Shown piece by piece: positions 1 through 6,846 of a stretch of DNA of 64,000 nt. Location of the stretch: contig JACPFT010000009.1 in NCBI GenBank assembly GCA_016182845.1, forward strand, positions 62,001-126,000, written 5' to 3'. Origin of the DNA: Gammaproteobacteria bacterium (GTDB taxonomy: Bacteria; Pseudomonadota; Gammaproteobacteria; Enterobacterales; Permianibacteraceae). Within the stretch, counting starts at the first letter, position 1, and every line of letters begins with the position of its first letter. The translations under genes were made by a program, and so were the position numbers. The notes under the pieces were generated by a model. That model searched no databases and was not told where the DNA came from. It was given only the letters and a program-made list of their open reading frames with translations.

Positions 1-178
1 TGCGTCCTTGGGCACCATCATTGGTCCCTCGGTCGCCAAATCGGAGGTGGCCGACACCCTGGCGCGCATCCTGGAGCATTACGTGGAGAACCGCGACGAG
101 GGCGAGAGCTTTCTGCAGTTCGTGCGGCGCGTCGGCGCCAAGTCCTTCAAAGAGGTGGCCTATGCCGCAGCACATTGA
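1..178 (+). CDS. cysI: Sulfite/nitrite reductase hemoprotein, C-terminal end (partial)
   Basis: Only the last 58 residues are inside the window; the frame opens at base 2 and stops at 176-178. The tail reads GTIIGPSV, then ILEHYVENRDEGESFLQFVRRVG, shown here only as its family-typical pattern of an acidic helix followed by F-x-x-F-V-R-R-V-G. This is typical of the C-terminus of proteobacterial CysI-type sulfite reductases, which reduce sulfite to sulfide with siroheme and a 4Fe-4S cluster. The context supports this: DUF934, APS reductase and siroheme synthase follow on the same strand. The stop overlaps the next start by 17 bases, so the two genes are translationally linked. The siroheme-binding cysteines lie upstream of the window. 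Confidence 0.8.
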   Translation, partial: ASLGTIIGPSVAKSEVADTLARILEHYVENRDEGESFLQFVRRVGAKSFKEVAYAAAH

Positions 179-638
179 TACGCAAGGCCGCTTGCATTCG
201 CCTTATACCTTGTTGGATGACGAGCAGGGCGTGCCCGACGGCAAGCAGGTCCTGCTCATTTCCTGCGCGCGCTTCCTGGCCGAACCGGCGCCCTGGCTGG
301 CGCGGGGCGGCGGCTTCGGCGTCCTGGTGAAGAACACCGAATCGCCCCTGGCGCTGGAGACTTATCTGCCCAATCTGCCGCTCATCGCCCTGGAATTCCC
401 GGCCTTTACCGATGGTCGGGCCTACAGCCAGGCGCGCCTGCTGCGCCGCCTGGGTTACGCCGGTCAGCTGCATGCCAGGGGAACCCTGGCCATCGACCAG
501 GTGCGCGAGCTGTTCTCCTGCGGCTTCGACTCCCTGGAGATCCCGGACCACTGGCCCGGCGAACTGGTCTTGACCCTGCGCGGGCAGATCTCGGTGAGCT
601 ATCAGGACTGGTGCCGGGATCTTGCAGTGACCGCATAG
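162..638 (+). CDS. DUF934 family protein of the sulfite reductase operon
   Basis: A 158-residue protein beginning MPQHIDTQGR. I chose the ATG at 162, which overlaps the end of cysI, because upstream residues in this frame are out-of-frame cysI sequence. The central GVLVKNTESP, the segment around LALEFPAFTDGRAYSQA and LLRRLGYAG match DUF934 (CysX-like) proteins, which are almost always encoded directly after cysI. Its biochemical role is not established; an accessory function in sulfite reduction is inferred from constant linkage. No signal peptide or membrane segment is visible, so it is cytoplasmic. Confidence 0.88.
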   Translation: MPQHIDTQGRLHSPYTLLDDEQGVPDGKQVLLISCARFLAEPAPWLARGGGFGVLVKNTESPLALETYLPNLPLIALEFPAFTDGRAYSQARLLRRLGYAGQLHARGTLAIDQVRELFSCGFDSLEIPDHWPGELVLTLRGQISVSYQDWCRDLAVTA

Positions 639-647
639 CAGGAAGCC

Positions 648-677
648 CGTCATGCCCGCGCAGGCGGGCATCCAGTC
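648..677. repeat. Palindromic repeat, CCCGCGCAGGCGGG type, copy 1
   Basis: A 7-bp stem (TGCCCGC at 653-659, GCGGGCA at 664-670) with a GCAG loop, preceded by CCGTCA and followed by TCCAGTC. Further copies lie at 986-1014 (inverted) and 1054-1082 (direct). It overlaps the 3' end of the GIY-YIG gene and supplies its last codons and stop. Confidence 0.8.
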
Positions 678-961
678 AGGTCAGCATAAAGATCGCGCCA
701 TTTCGGGTTGTGTTCTTCGATCAGCCGGAGTTTCCAATCCCGGTTCCAGTGCTTCAGGGTTTTCTCTCGGGCGATGGCTTCACGAATGTCGCTGAAGGTC
801 TCGAAGTAGACGAGCGTGTGGATGGCATACTGCTGCGTAAATCCTTCGACCGCGTCTTCGCGGTGTTGCCACACGCGACGGATTAAGTCTGCTGTCACGC
901 CGATATACAGCGTTCCGTTTTTGGTGCTGGCGAGAATGTAGACGTAGCTGCGCTTGTCCAT
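650..961 (-). CDS. GIY-YIG nuclease family protein
   Basis: A 103-residue single-domain GIY-YIG endonuclease of the small UvrC-N/YhbQ-like type. Residues 6-8 are YVY and 19-21 YIG, the two halves of the signature. R28/R29 and the following H-R-E, with E-A-I-A-R-E-K later, fit the catalytic core. There is no accessory DNA-binding domain. The C-terminus (TGCPPARA) is encoded by a palindromic repeat (648-677), and an inverted copy lies just upstream of the start (986-1014). Such small GIY-YIG genes are often found among repeats of this kind, but their physiological role is unknown. A stand-alone housekeeping nuclease is the alternative reading. Confidence 0.88.
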   Translation of the reverse strand: MDKRSYVYILASTKNGTLYIGVTADLIRRVWQHREDAVEGFTQQYAIHTLVYFETFSDIREAIAREKTLKHWNRDWKLRLIEEHNPKWRDLYADLTGCPPARA

Positions 962-1275
962 AAGCCTTGCGCTCCGTAGCCACTGACTGGGTCCCCGCCT
1001 GCGCGGGGACGACGGCCGTCAGTTTGAGCGGGGAGGCTAGGCACCTCAAGCCCCGTCATTCCCGCGCAGGCGGGAATCCAGTCGGCAGTCAGAGGCGGTA
1101 AACGCTTGTTATCGCGTCACTTATACGTCGCAAACAGGCTGCGTCCTGGCCATTTCTTACAGGCGGAGGCTCTTATTCCCTTCCGCGCTATAAGCATATC
1201 TCCCGTGATTCTTTCGGTTGGACGCTTTCTGTCATTACTCTCACCGTATCTAATTCGCCAGTATCCGAGGACATC
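962..1275. other. Intergenic region with two palindromic repeats upstream of cysH
   Basis: This 314-base gap holds an inverted repeat copy (GTCCCCGC at 991-998 pairing with GCGGGGAC at 1003-1010) and a direct copy (TTCCCGC at 1059-1065 pairing with GCGGGAA at 1070-1076). The rest, 1083-1270, is relatively AT-richer and should contain the cysH promoter, but I cannot point to convincing -35/-10 boxes. A GAGG ribosome-binding site lies at 1267-1270. Confidence 0.7.
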
Positions 1276-1977
1276 ATGTCGGTTATCAGCCAAGCCCTAG
1301 AGAACAAAATCGCCCAGGTTCACGGCCTCTTGAGCAAAGTGGCTCAGGACTATCCCAAGCTGGTGTTCGCCAACAGCCTGGGCGCCGAGGACATGGTGTT
1401 GACCGATCTGATCCATCGTAGCGGCCTCCCTATCGGCGTGTTCGTCCTGGACACGGGGCGGCTGCACGACGAGACCTACCAACTCTTGGCCAAGGTCCAG
1501 GAGCGCTACGGCAAGGCCATCCAGATCTATTATCCGAATGGCGAGGCCACCCAGGCCTACGTGCAGCAGAACGGCATCAACGCCTTCTACGACTCGGTGG
1601 AACAGCGCAAGTCCTGCTGCTATGTGCGCAAGGTCGAGCCGCTCAAGCGCGCCCTCAAGGGTCAGGATGCCTGGATCACCGGCCTGCGCCGGGCTCAGGC
1701 GGTGACCCGTTCCGAGCTACCGGAGATCGAGTGGGACGAGGGCAATGCCCTGCACAAGATCAATCCCCTGGCCAGCTGGAGCGAGACCGAGGTCTGGGAC
1801 TACCTGCGCGCGTTCGCCGTGCCCTATAACGCCCTGCACGACCGCCATTTTCCCAGCATCGGCTGCGCGCCCTGCACCCGAGCCATCGCGGTTGGCGAGG
1901 ACGTGCGGGCCGGGCGCTGGTGGTGGGAAAACCCGGAGAGCAAGGAATGCGGCCTGCACATCAAGGCACCCGCGTGA
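1276..1977 (+). CDS. cysH: Assimilatory adenylyl-sulfate (APS) reductase
   Basis: A 233-residue PAPS/APS reductase family enzyme that reduces activated sulfate to sulfite with thioredoxin as electron donor. The Cys pair C114-C115 and the C197-x-x-C200 motif (GCAPCTR) are the four ligands of the 4Fe-4S cluster that marks APS-using enzymes; PAPS-type CysH lacks them. The catalytic Cys is C225 in KECGLH near the C-terminus. The N-terminal SLGAEDMVLTD is the nucleotide-binding loop of the family. GAGG at 1267-1270 is a good ribosome-binding site. With cysI upstream and cysG downstream it gives sulfite production, sulfite reduction and the siroheme cofactor in one block. PAPS use is unlikely given the cluster motif. 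Confidence 0.95.
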   Translation: MSVISQALENKIAQVHGLLSKVAQDYPKLVFANSLGAEDMVLTDLIHRSGLPIGVFVLDTGRLHDETYQLLAKVQERYGKAIQIYYPNGEATQAYVQQNGINAFYDSVEQRKSCCYVRKVEPLKRALKGQDAWITGLRRAQAVTRSELPEIEWDEGNALHKINPLASWSETEVWDYLRAFAVPYNALHDRHFPSIGCAPCTRAIAVGEDVRAGRWWWENPESKECGLHIKAPA

Positions 1978-2007
1978 CCACTTTCCCTCTCCCGGCGCTG
2001 CGCGCCA

Positions 2008-2030
2008 CCCTCTCCCGACATGGGAGAGGG
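2008..2030. repeat. Dispersed palindrome CCCTCTCCC/GGGAGAGGG
   Basis: A perfect 9-bp stem (2008-2016 with 2022-2030) between cysH and cysG, within a wider CT-rich element from about 1981. Related copies occur at 19013-19120, 29928-29970 and 49194-49236. It has no T-run, so it is not a classical terminator, though it may attenuate cysH read-through. Confidence 0.75.
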
Positions 2031-2079
2031 CCATCGGAAGCGTCGCTGCGCGACGTTTGTTTTTTCGCCTGAGGTCGTC

Positions 2080-3486
2080 ATGGATTATTTTCCGGCATTT
2101 CATGATCTGCGTGGCCGTGCCGTTTTAATTGTCGGCGGCGGCGAGGTGGCGGCGCGTAAATACGCCTTGCTGGCCAGCGCCGGCGCGCGGGTCTTTCTCG
2201 TGGCGCCCGCGCTTCATCCGGAGCTGGAAACGGCGCGGAACAAGGCGGAGCTGATGCATATGCCGGAACACTATGCCTCCCGGGATCTGTCGGCCTACAC
2301 CTTGGTGGTGGCCGCCACCGATGACGCGACGGTCAATGCCCAGGTCGCCGCCGACGCCGAGCGGGCGGGCCGGCCGGTCAACGTGGTCGACACGCCGGAA
2401 CTCTGCTCCTTCATCGTGCCGGCCATCGTCGACCGTTCGCCGGTCCAGGTGGCCATCTCCACCGGCGGCGCGGCGCCGGTCCTGGCACGGCGCCTGCGCT
2501 CTCAGATCGAGGCGTTATTGCCAGCCGGCCTAGGCCGGCTGGCCGAGCTGTCGGCCCGCTGGCGGGAGCGCGTTAAGCGCCGCTTTCCGGCGCTGACGGC
2601 ACGCCGCCGCTTCTGGGAACGGTTATTCGATTCGCCCCTGGTGGAGCGGCTGATGCAAGTGGAGGAGCGGGCCGCCGAGGCGCTGTTCGCCGACGCCCTT
2701 GCCAGCGCGGAGCTCCCGTCGCGGGGCGAGGTGAGCCTGGTGGGGGCCGGTCCCGGCGATCCGGAGCTCCTGACCCTCAAGGGCCTGCGCCTCCTGCAGG
2801 AGGCCGACGTGGTGGTTTACGACCGCTTGGTGTCCAAAGAGGTCCTGGCGCTGGCGCGGCGCGATGCCGAAACTCTCTATGTGGGCAAGGCCAAGGCCGA
2901 TCATGCCCTGCCACAGGAAGACATCAACGCCCTGCTGGTGCGCCTGGCCCGCGAGGGCAAGCGCGTCTGCCGGCTCAAGGGCGGGGACCCGTTCGTGTTC
3001 GGGCGCGGCGGCGAGGAGTTGGAAACCTTGGCCGAGGCTGGTATCGCCTACCAGGTGGCGCCGGGCATCACTGCGGCCCTGGGCTGCGCGGCGTCCAGCC
3101 TGATCCCCTTGACCCATCGCGAGCATGCCCAGTCCCTGGTCTATGTGACCGGCCACGGCAAGGACGGGGAAGTGCATCCGGACTGGTCGCTCCTGGCCAG
3201 CCCGCGCCAGACCGTGGTGTTCTACATGGGCCTGTCCAGCCTGCCGCGCCTGGTGCGCGAGCTCCTGGCACACGGCCGCGCGGGCGACACTCCGGCGGCC
3301 TTGATCGAGAACGGCACCTTGCCCAACGAACGCGTGGTCACGGGCACCCTGGCCGAGCTGCCGCAGCTGGCCTTGTCCGCCCAGTTCGGCGGGCCTGTGC
3401 TCATCATGGTGGGCGAGGTCGTGGCCTTGCGCGAGCGGTTGGCGCCCCACCGGGTTGCCGACCGGGATTGGCGGCGAGTCGCCTAG
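2080..3486 (+). CDS. cysG: Siroheme synthase (precorrin-2 dehydrogenase/ferrochelatase and uroporphyrinogen-III methyltransferase)
   Basis: A fused, cytoplasmic siroheme synthase of 468 residues, the usual length for CysG. The N-terminal Met8-like half has a Rossmann loop, GGGEVAARKYALL (about residues 13-25), for NAD-dependent precorrin-2 oxidation and iron insertion. The C-terminal SUMT half begins near residue 218 with VGAGPGDPELLTLKG and includes GGDPFVFGRGGEE, the SAM-binding and active-site motifs. I placed the start at ATG 2080 (MDYFPAFHDLRG), with GAGG at 2071-2074; the frame is open further upstream but only through repeat sequence. It supplies siroheme to the sulfite reductase encoded at the window start. 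Its stop codon overlaps the convergent neighbour's stop in a shared CTAG. Confidence 0.95.
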   Translation: MDYFPAFHDLRGRAVLIVGGGEVAARKYALLASAGARVFLVAPALHPELETARNKAELMHMPEHYASRDLSAYTLVVAATDDATVNAQVAADAERAGRPVNVVDTPELCSFIVPAIVDRSPVQVAISTGGAAPVLARRLRSQIEALLPAGLGRLAELSARWRERVKRRFPALTARRRFWERLFDSPLVERLMQVEERAAEALFADALASAELPSRGEVSLVGAGPGDPELLTLKGLRLLQEADVVVYDRLVSKEVLALARRDAETLYVGKAKADHALPQEDINALLVRLAREGKRVCRLKGGDPFVFGRGGEELETLAEAGIAYQVAPGITAALGCAASSLIPLTHREHAQSLVYVTGHGKDGEVHPDWSLLASPRQTVVFYMGLSSLPRLVRELLAHGRAGDTPAALIENGTLPNERVVTGTLAELPQLALSAQFGGPVLIMVGEVVALRERLAPHRVADRDWRRVA

Positions 3487-4010
3487 GCGAGGAATAATTG
3501 CAGGGCCAGCGTCAGCGCGCTGGCCAGAAATCCGGTCATGAAGCTGATGCTCGCCAGACGCAGGTAGCGGTATTTCTTGTGGGCCAGGAAGGCCCCCATC
3601 GTGTAAATCTCTTTCAGCATCAGCTGGTAGATATGTTCGCCGTCCTGCATGTTGGCGAACATGTTCTCCTCGAAATCCGGGTAGTCCAGCCGGGTGAAGT
3701 CCCCGAAGAACAGGATATTGAAATGCGGGTCCGCCACATCCGGCCGCCCGCTCGTGCGCAACGGCGTCTTGGGCATGGCGGCGTAGGTGGCGAGACCCAC
3801 GGTCGCCAAGCAGCAGACGATCAGGATCACGGCGGCGGTGCGGAAAGTCGGTTCCATGAGCTGGGGCACCGACAGGGTGATGACCAGGGAGGACAGGGTG
3901 ATCAGCATGCTGGCCTTGGTGTCGGCCATCATGGACAGCTGGACATGATGCTGGCGCGTGCCCTGCAGCATGCGATCCACGGCATTGGCGAGTTCGGTGC
4001 TATTCATCAT
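3483..4010 (-). CDS. PycTM-like (DUF5706) predicted Pycsar effector membrane protein
   Basis: A 175-residue protein with a short N-terminal helix, then H21/H22 and an A29-D-T-K-A-S34 motif entering a first hydrophobic segment (about 34-50). A second lies at about 57-80 and a third at about 152-174. The ADxKAS motif at the start of the first membrane segment is the hallmark of PycTM effectors, which in Pycsar anti-phage systems are thought to open the membrane on binding cCMP or cUMP. No pyrimidine cyclase is encoded nearby: the neighbours are cysG (convergent) and doxX. I chose ATG 4010; a second ATG at 4007 is equally possible. Family assignment comes from the motif and topology. A housekeeping relative is possible. 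Confidence 0.68.
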   Translation of the reverse strand: MMNSTELANAVDRMLQGTRQHHVQLSMMADTKASMLITLSSLVITLSVPQLMEPTFRTAAVILIVCCLATVGLATYAAMPKTPLRTSGRPDVADPHFNILFFGDFTRLDYPDFEENMFANMQDGEHIYQLMLKEIYTMGAFLAHKKYRYLRLASISFMTGFLASALTLALQLFLA

Positions 4011-4073
4011 GCGGGCAAGACCTTTTGCGCGACTCCTCTTTCTTCCAGCATAGAAGCCGCGTCGTGCGCCTGC

Positions 4074-4105
4074 AAAAAAGCCCCGGGGCGCAGGCCGCCG
4101 GGGCT
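4074..4105 (-). terminator. Rho-independent terminator after doxX
   Basis: On the minus strand an AGCCCCGG stem (4098-4105) pairs with CCGGGGCT (4079-4086) and is followed by a T6 run (complement of 4074-4079). It lies 15 bases after the doxX stop. Confidence 0.85.
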
Positions 4106-4119
4106 GTTCTCTGTCCCCC

Positions 4120-4512
4120 TCAGCGCTTGAACAGCTTGGCATCCAGACTCCAGGCGCCCGCGCCGTGCAGGGCCAGGAGCAGAAAGCCGCCGGCCATGGC
4201 GAGATTTTTCATGAACAGGATCTGCTGGACCTGGTCGGCGAAATCGGCGTGGAAGATGGTGGCCGAGACGATGCTGAACCCGGCCAGACCCAAGGCCGCC
4301 CAGCGGGTCAGGAAGCCGGTCAGAACCGCCAGGCCGCCGCCCAGCTCCGCGAGGATCACCAGGGGCAGGAGTGCGCCGGGCACGCCCATGGCCGCCATGT
4401 ATTGCTGGGTGCCTTCGTAGGCGGAGATCTTGCCGAAGCCGGCCAGGATGAAGATCAGAGCCAGCAGGACGCGAGAGAGCAGGGCGGTGGCGGCAGTGAA
4501 GGTGGTGTTCAT
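4120..4512 (-). CDS. DoxX family membrane protein
   Basis: A 130-residue DoxX-type inner-membrane protein with four hydrophobic helices. The family-typical FILAGFGKI and an E-G-T-Q-Q-Y-M-A loop lie in the N-terminal third, and A-E-L-G-G-G follows helix 2. The start is ATG 4510-4512, with GAGGACC just upstream on the minus strand; the reading frame extends further but without a better site. DoxX proteins are linked to quinone-associated redox or oxidative-stress functions, but the substrate is not defined. It is divergent from a LysR regulator at 4614 and is a likely target of it. A strong terminator follows at 4074-4105, so it is probably monocistronic. Confidence 0.88.
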   Translation of the reverse strand: MNTTFTAATALLSRVLLALIFILAGFGKISAYEGTQQYMAAMGVPGALLPLVILAELGGGLAVLTGFLTRWAALGLAGFSIVSATIFHADFADQVQQILFMKNLAMAGGFLLLALHGAGAWSLDAKLFKR

Positions 4513-4566
4513 GGCGGGTCCTCGGTGTGTTATGAAGCCGAGTCCATGATGCAACAGAAAAACGAA

Positions 4567-4598
4567 TTGAAAATGGCTATAATCCGATTCAACCAATC
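4567..4598. promoter_or_regulatory. Putative LysR operator between doxX and its divergent regulator
   Basis: The intergenic region contains TTGAA (4567-4571) pairing with TTCAA (4588-4592) as an interrupted inverted repeat, and a compact GATT-N5-AATC dyad at 4586-4598. LysR proteins bind dyads of this size in divergent promoter regions. Assignment is by position and symmetry only. Confidence 0.4.
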
Positions 4599-4613
4599 GA
4601 AAAAGTGACTGAA

Positions 4614-5522
4614 ATGTCCGTCTCTCCCTGTCCCAAACTCCCCCGAGTCACCCTGGAGCAATGGGGCGTGCTCCAGGCCGTGGTCGACCACGGCGGTTTC
4701 GCCCAGGCCGCCGAGGCCTTGAGCCGCAGCCAGTCCTCGGTCAGCTATATGATCGCGCGCTTGCAGGAGCAGGTCGGCGTGCCGGTTCTGGCCATCCAAG
4801 GCCGCAAGGCCCAGCTGACACCGGCCGGCGAGGTCTTGCTGCGCCGTTCCCGCCAGCTCCTGGGCGATGCCCTGAAACTGGAGGAGCTGGCCCAGCGCCT
4901 GGAACAGGGTTGGGAGCCGGAAGTGCGCCTGGTGGTGGACGAGGCCTTTCCCAATGCCAAGCTCATGGAGGCACTGCGCCGCTTCGCGCCGGTCTCGCGC
5001 GGCACGCGGGTGCAGCTGCAGGAAGTCATCATGTCCGGGGCCGACGAGGCCTTGATCGAGGGCCGCGCCGACGTGGCCGTGGCGCCCCATGTGCCGCCGG
5101 GCTTCCTGGGCAACAAGCTCTGTTCCGTGGAGTTCCTGTGCGTGGCCCATTGCCAGCACCCGCTGGTCGAGGCGGGACGCGAGCTCAGCCTGGATGATCT
5201 GCGCCGCGAGCTGCAGGTGGTGATCCGCGATTCGGGGGTGCGCTTCAAGCGCGACAGCGGCTGGCTGGGCGCCGAGCAGCGCTGGACCGTGACCAGCATC
5301 AGCACGGCGATCTCCACGGTCGCCTCGGGCATGGGCTTCGCCTGGCTACCGGTGCCGGAGATCGAGGAACACCTGCAGCGCGGCATCCTCAAGCCCCTGC
5401 CGCTGGCCCAGGGCGCCCACAAGCATGCCAATCTCTTCCTGATCCTCGCCTCGCCGGACCTGGCTGGCCCGGCGGCGCGGGCCCTGGCGGAAATCATCGA
5501 GAAAGTAGCGGTCGGAGTCTAA
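4614..5522 (+). CDS. LysR family transcriptional regulator
   Basis: A regulator of about 302 residues. The N-terminal winged helix-turn-helix reads AVVDHGGFAQAAEALSRSQSS, the canonical LysR recognition region (split here: residues after LEQWGVLQ, then SVSYMIARLQEQVGV). The C-terminal substrate-binding fold extends from about residue 95 to the end. I took ATG 4614; an in-frame GTG at 4605 is an alternative, and neither has a clear ribosome-binding site. It is transcribed divergently from doxX with a 100-base gap containing dyads, the usual arrangement for a LysR regulator and its target. The ligand is unknown. Confidence 0.9.
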   Translation: MSVSPCPKLPRVTLEQWGVLQAVVDHGGFAQAAEALSRSQSSVSYMIARLQEQVGVPVLAIQGRKAQLTPAGEVLLRRSRQLLGDALKLEELAQRLEQGWEPEVRLVVDEAFPNAKLMEALRRFAPVSRGTRVQLQEVIMSGADEALIEGRADVAVAPHVPPGFLGNKLCSVEFLCVAHCQHPLVEAGRELSLDDLRRELQVVIRDSGVRFKRDSGWLGAEQRWTVTSISTAISTVASGMGFAWLPVPEIEEHLQRGILKPLPLAQGAHKHANLFLILASPDLAGPAARALAEIIEKVAVGV

Positions 5523-5630
5523 ACTCAAAATTCCTCGCACCGATGTCAACCTGGGAAGGGCTCTGGCGTTGTTCGGACAAACCCCGGCCAAACCGGCCGG
5601 ACCGACAAGCACGTCAAAGGAGCCCACCGC

Positions 5631-5957
5631 ATGCGCCTCATCACCCTGAGCACACTCGTCTTCGCCCTGGCTTTCGGCAGCGCCGCCCAGGCCGGCGCCA
5701 ACACCCCCCGCGTCGATGAACGTCAGGAAAACCAGGAACGGCGGATCGAACAGGGCGTCGACAGCGGCGAGCTGACCCGCCGCGAGGAACGCCGCCTGGA
5801 ACGCGGACAGGACAAGGTCGAGCGTATCGAGGACCGCGCCAAGGCCGACGGCCGTGTCACCAAGCGCGAGCGAGTCCGCCTGGACCAAGCCCAGGACGTG
5901 CAGAGCAAGCGCATCGCCAAGCAGAAGCACGATCGTCAGGACCGCCCGCAACACTGA
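5631..5957 (+). CDS. Small secreted, highly charged protein with an internal duplication
   Basis: A 108-residue protein with a clear signal peptide (hydrophobic core LSTLVFALAFGSAAQA, cleavage near residue 21). The mature part is almost entirely charged and helical. It contains two related blocks 28 residues apart: SGELTRREERRLERGQ from residue 45 and DGRVTKRERVRLDQAQ from residue 73, giving the consensus G-x-[LV]-T-x-x-E-x-x-R-L-x-x-x-Q. This could be a pair of degenerate EF-hand-like or helical-hairpin repeats. AAGGAG precedes the ATG. No function can be assigned; the charge suggests binding to a polyanion or metal in the periplasm. Confidence 0.75.
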   Translation: MRLITLSTLVFALAFGSAAQAGANTPRVDERQENQERRIEQGVDSGELTRREERRLERGQDKVERIEDRAKADGRVTKRERVRLDQAQDVQSKRIAKQKHDRQDRPQH

Positions 5958-6044
5958 GTCCGGCGGGCCGCTATTTGTGACGTCCGCCGTGGCTCTCCTG
6001 GCGGGGGACGATTAGAATAGGCGCCTTGTCCACTCGAGGTGCCT

Positions 6045-6548
6045 ATGTCCCTGAAGTCCTTGGCGAGCTGCGCCCTGCTCCTGATCTCCTCCTTACAGGC
6101 TACCTCGGCCCTGGCCGACGCGCCCGGCGTGCTGCCGGCCCCCAAGCCGGCCGCCATCGATCCCATGCAGATGGTGCGCGAGAACCTGGGCCCCATGAAG
6201 CAGGCCTTCATCGACAAGAACCTCAAGCTCTCCCAGGGCGAGGCCAGCAAGTTCTGGCCCCTGTACTTCGCCTACCAGGAAGGCCTGGGCAAGCTCAATT
6301 ACCGGGTGCAATCGACGCAGAAATCCATGCTGCGCAGCTGGAATACCCTGAGCGAGACGGCGGTGAAGGACATGGTCAGGGAGGCGGCCGCCATCGACGA
6401 AGAGCGCGGCAAGCTGACCCGCGAGACCATGAAGAAATTCCTCGCCGCCCTGCCGGCCAAGACCGTCGCCCAGTATTTCGTCCTGGAATACAAATTCCGC
6501 TCGGTGATCAATTACGACATGGCCGCCGGCTTGCCGCTGGTGCGCTGA
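6045..6548 (+). CDS. Hypothetical secreted protein
   Basis: A 167-residue protein with a signal peptide (cleavage after ALADA, about residue 25). The mature part is a helical domain with KFWPLYFAYQ near residue 65. That motif resembles the K-F-W-P-x-Y-x-x-Y found in various small periplasmic helical proteins of unknown role. I chose ATG 6045 with GAGGT upstream rather than the GTG at 6039. It has a strong terminator directly after it. I do not recognise a defined family. Confidence 0.72.
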   Translation: MSLKSLASCALLLISSLQATSALADAPGVLPAPKPAAIDPMQMVRENLGPMKQAFIDKNLKLSQGEASKFWPLYFAYQEGLGKLNYRVQSTQKSMLRSWNTLSETAVKDMVREAAAIDEERGKLTRETMKKFLAALPAKTVAQYFVLEYKFRSVINYDMAAGLPLVR

Positions 6549-6570
6549 GCCCTAGGGCGCAAGGAGTTTC

Positions 6571-6593
6571 CGGCCTCGTCCGAGGCCGTTTTT
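6571..6593 (+). terminator. Rho-independent terminator
   Basis: CGGCCTCG (6571-6578), a TC loop and CGAGGCCG (6581-6588) followed by T5, 22 bases after the stop of the upstream secreted-protein gene. Confidence 0.88.
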
Positions 6594-6613
6594 GACCACA
6601 ACGGAGTGTTGCC

Positions 6614-6838
6614 ATGAAAACGATGAGTCTGACCCTGGGCGTGTTCTTGATTTCCGCCAATGCCTGGGCCGCGCCCAAGCCCTGCGAGGAGCTCAAGGCG
6701 GAAATCGACGCCAAACTCAAGGCCAAGGGTGTCGCCGCCTATAGCCTGGAAACCCTCGCCACCGACGCCCAGACCGATGCACGTGTCGTGGGCAGCTGCG
6801 AGGCCGGGACCAAGAAAATCGTCTACAAGAAGGGCTGA
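6614..6838 (+). CDS. DUF1161 family small periplasmic protein
   Basis: A 74-residue protein with a signal peptide (residues 1-19, ending NAWA-A). The mature part holds the DUF1161 pattern C-E-E-L-K-A-E-I-x-x-K-L-K-A-K-G-V and, near the end, V-V-G-S-C-E-x-G-T-K-K-I-V-Y. Two cysteines probably form a disulfide. GGAG lies 7 bases before the ATG. The function is unknown; the family is widespread in Proteobacteria as short secreted proteins. Confidence 0.85.
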   Translation: MKTMSLTLGVFLISANAWAAPKPCEELKAEIDAKLKAKGVAAYSLETLATDAQTDARVVGSCEAGTKKIVYKKG

Positions 6839-6846
6839 ACCGGCTC

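Noticed and set aside
1981-2079. Upstream extension of cysG to a start at 2020
   Set aside because: The extra 20 residues are encoded by a dispersed CT-rich palindrome; ATG 2080 has GAGG and the conserved CysG N-terminus.
4007-4142. N-terminal extension of the PycTM-like protein to 4142
   Set aside because: The added residues are Arg/Pro/Gly-rich, overlap the doxX terminator and lack a ribosome-binding site.
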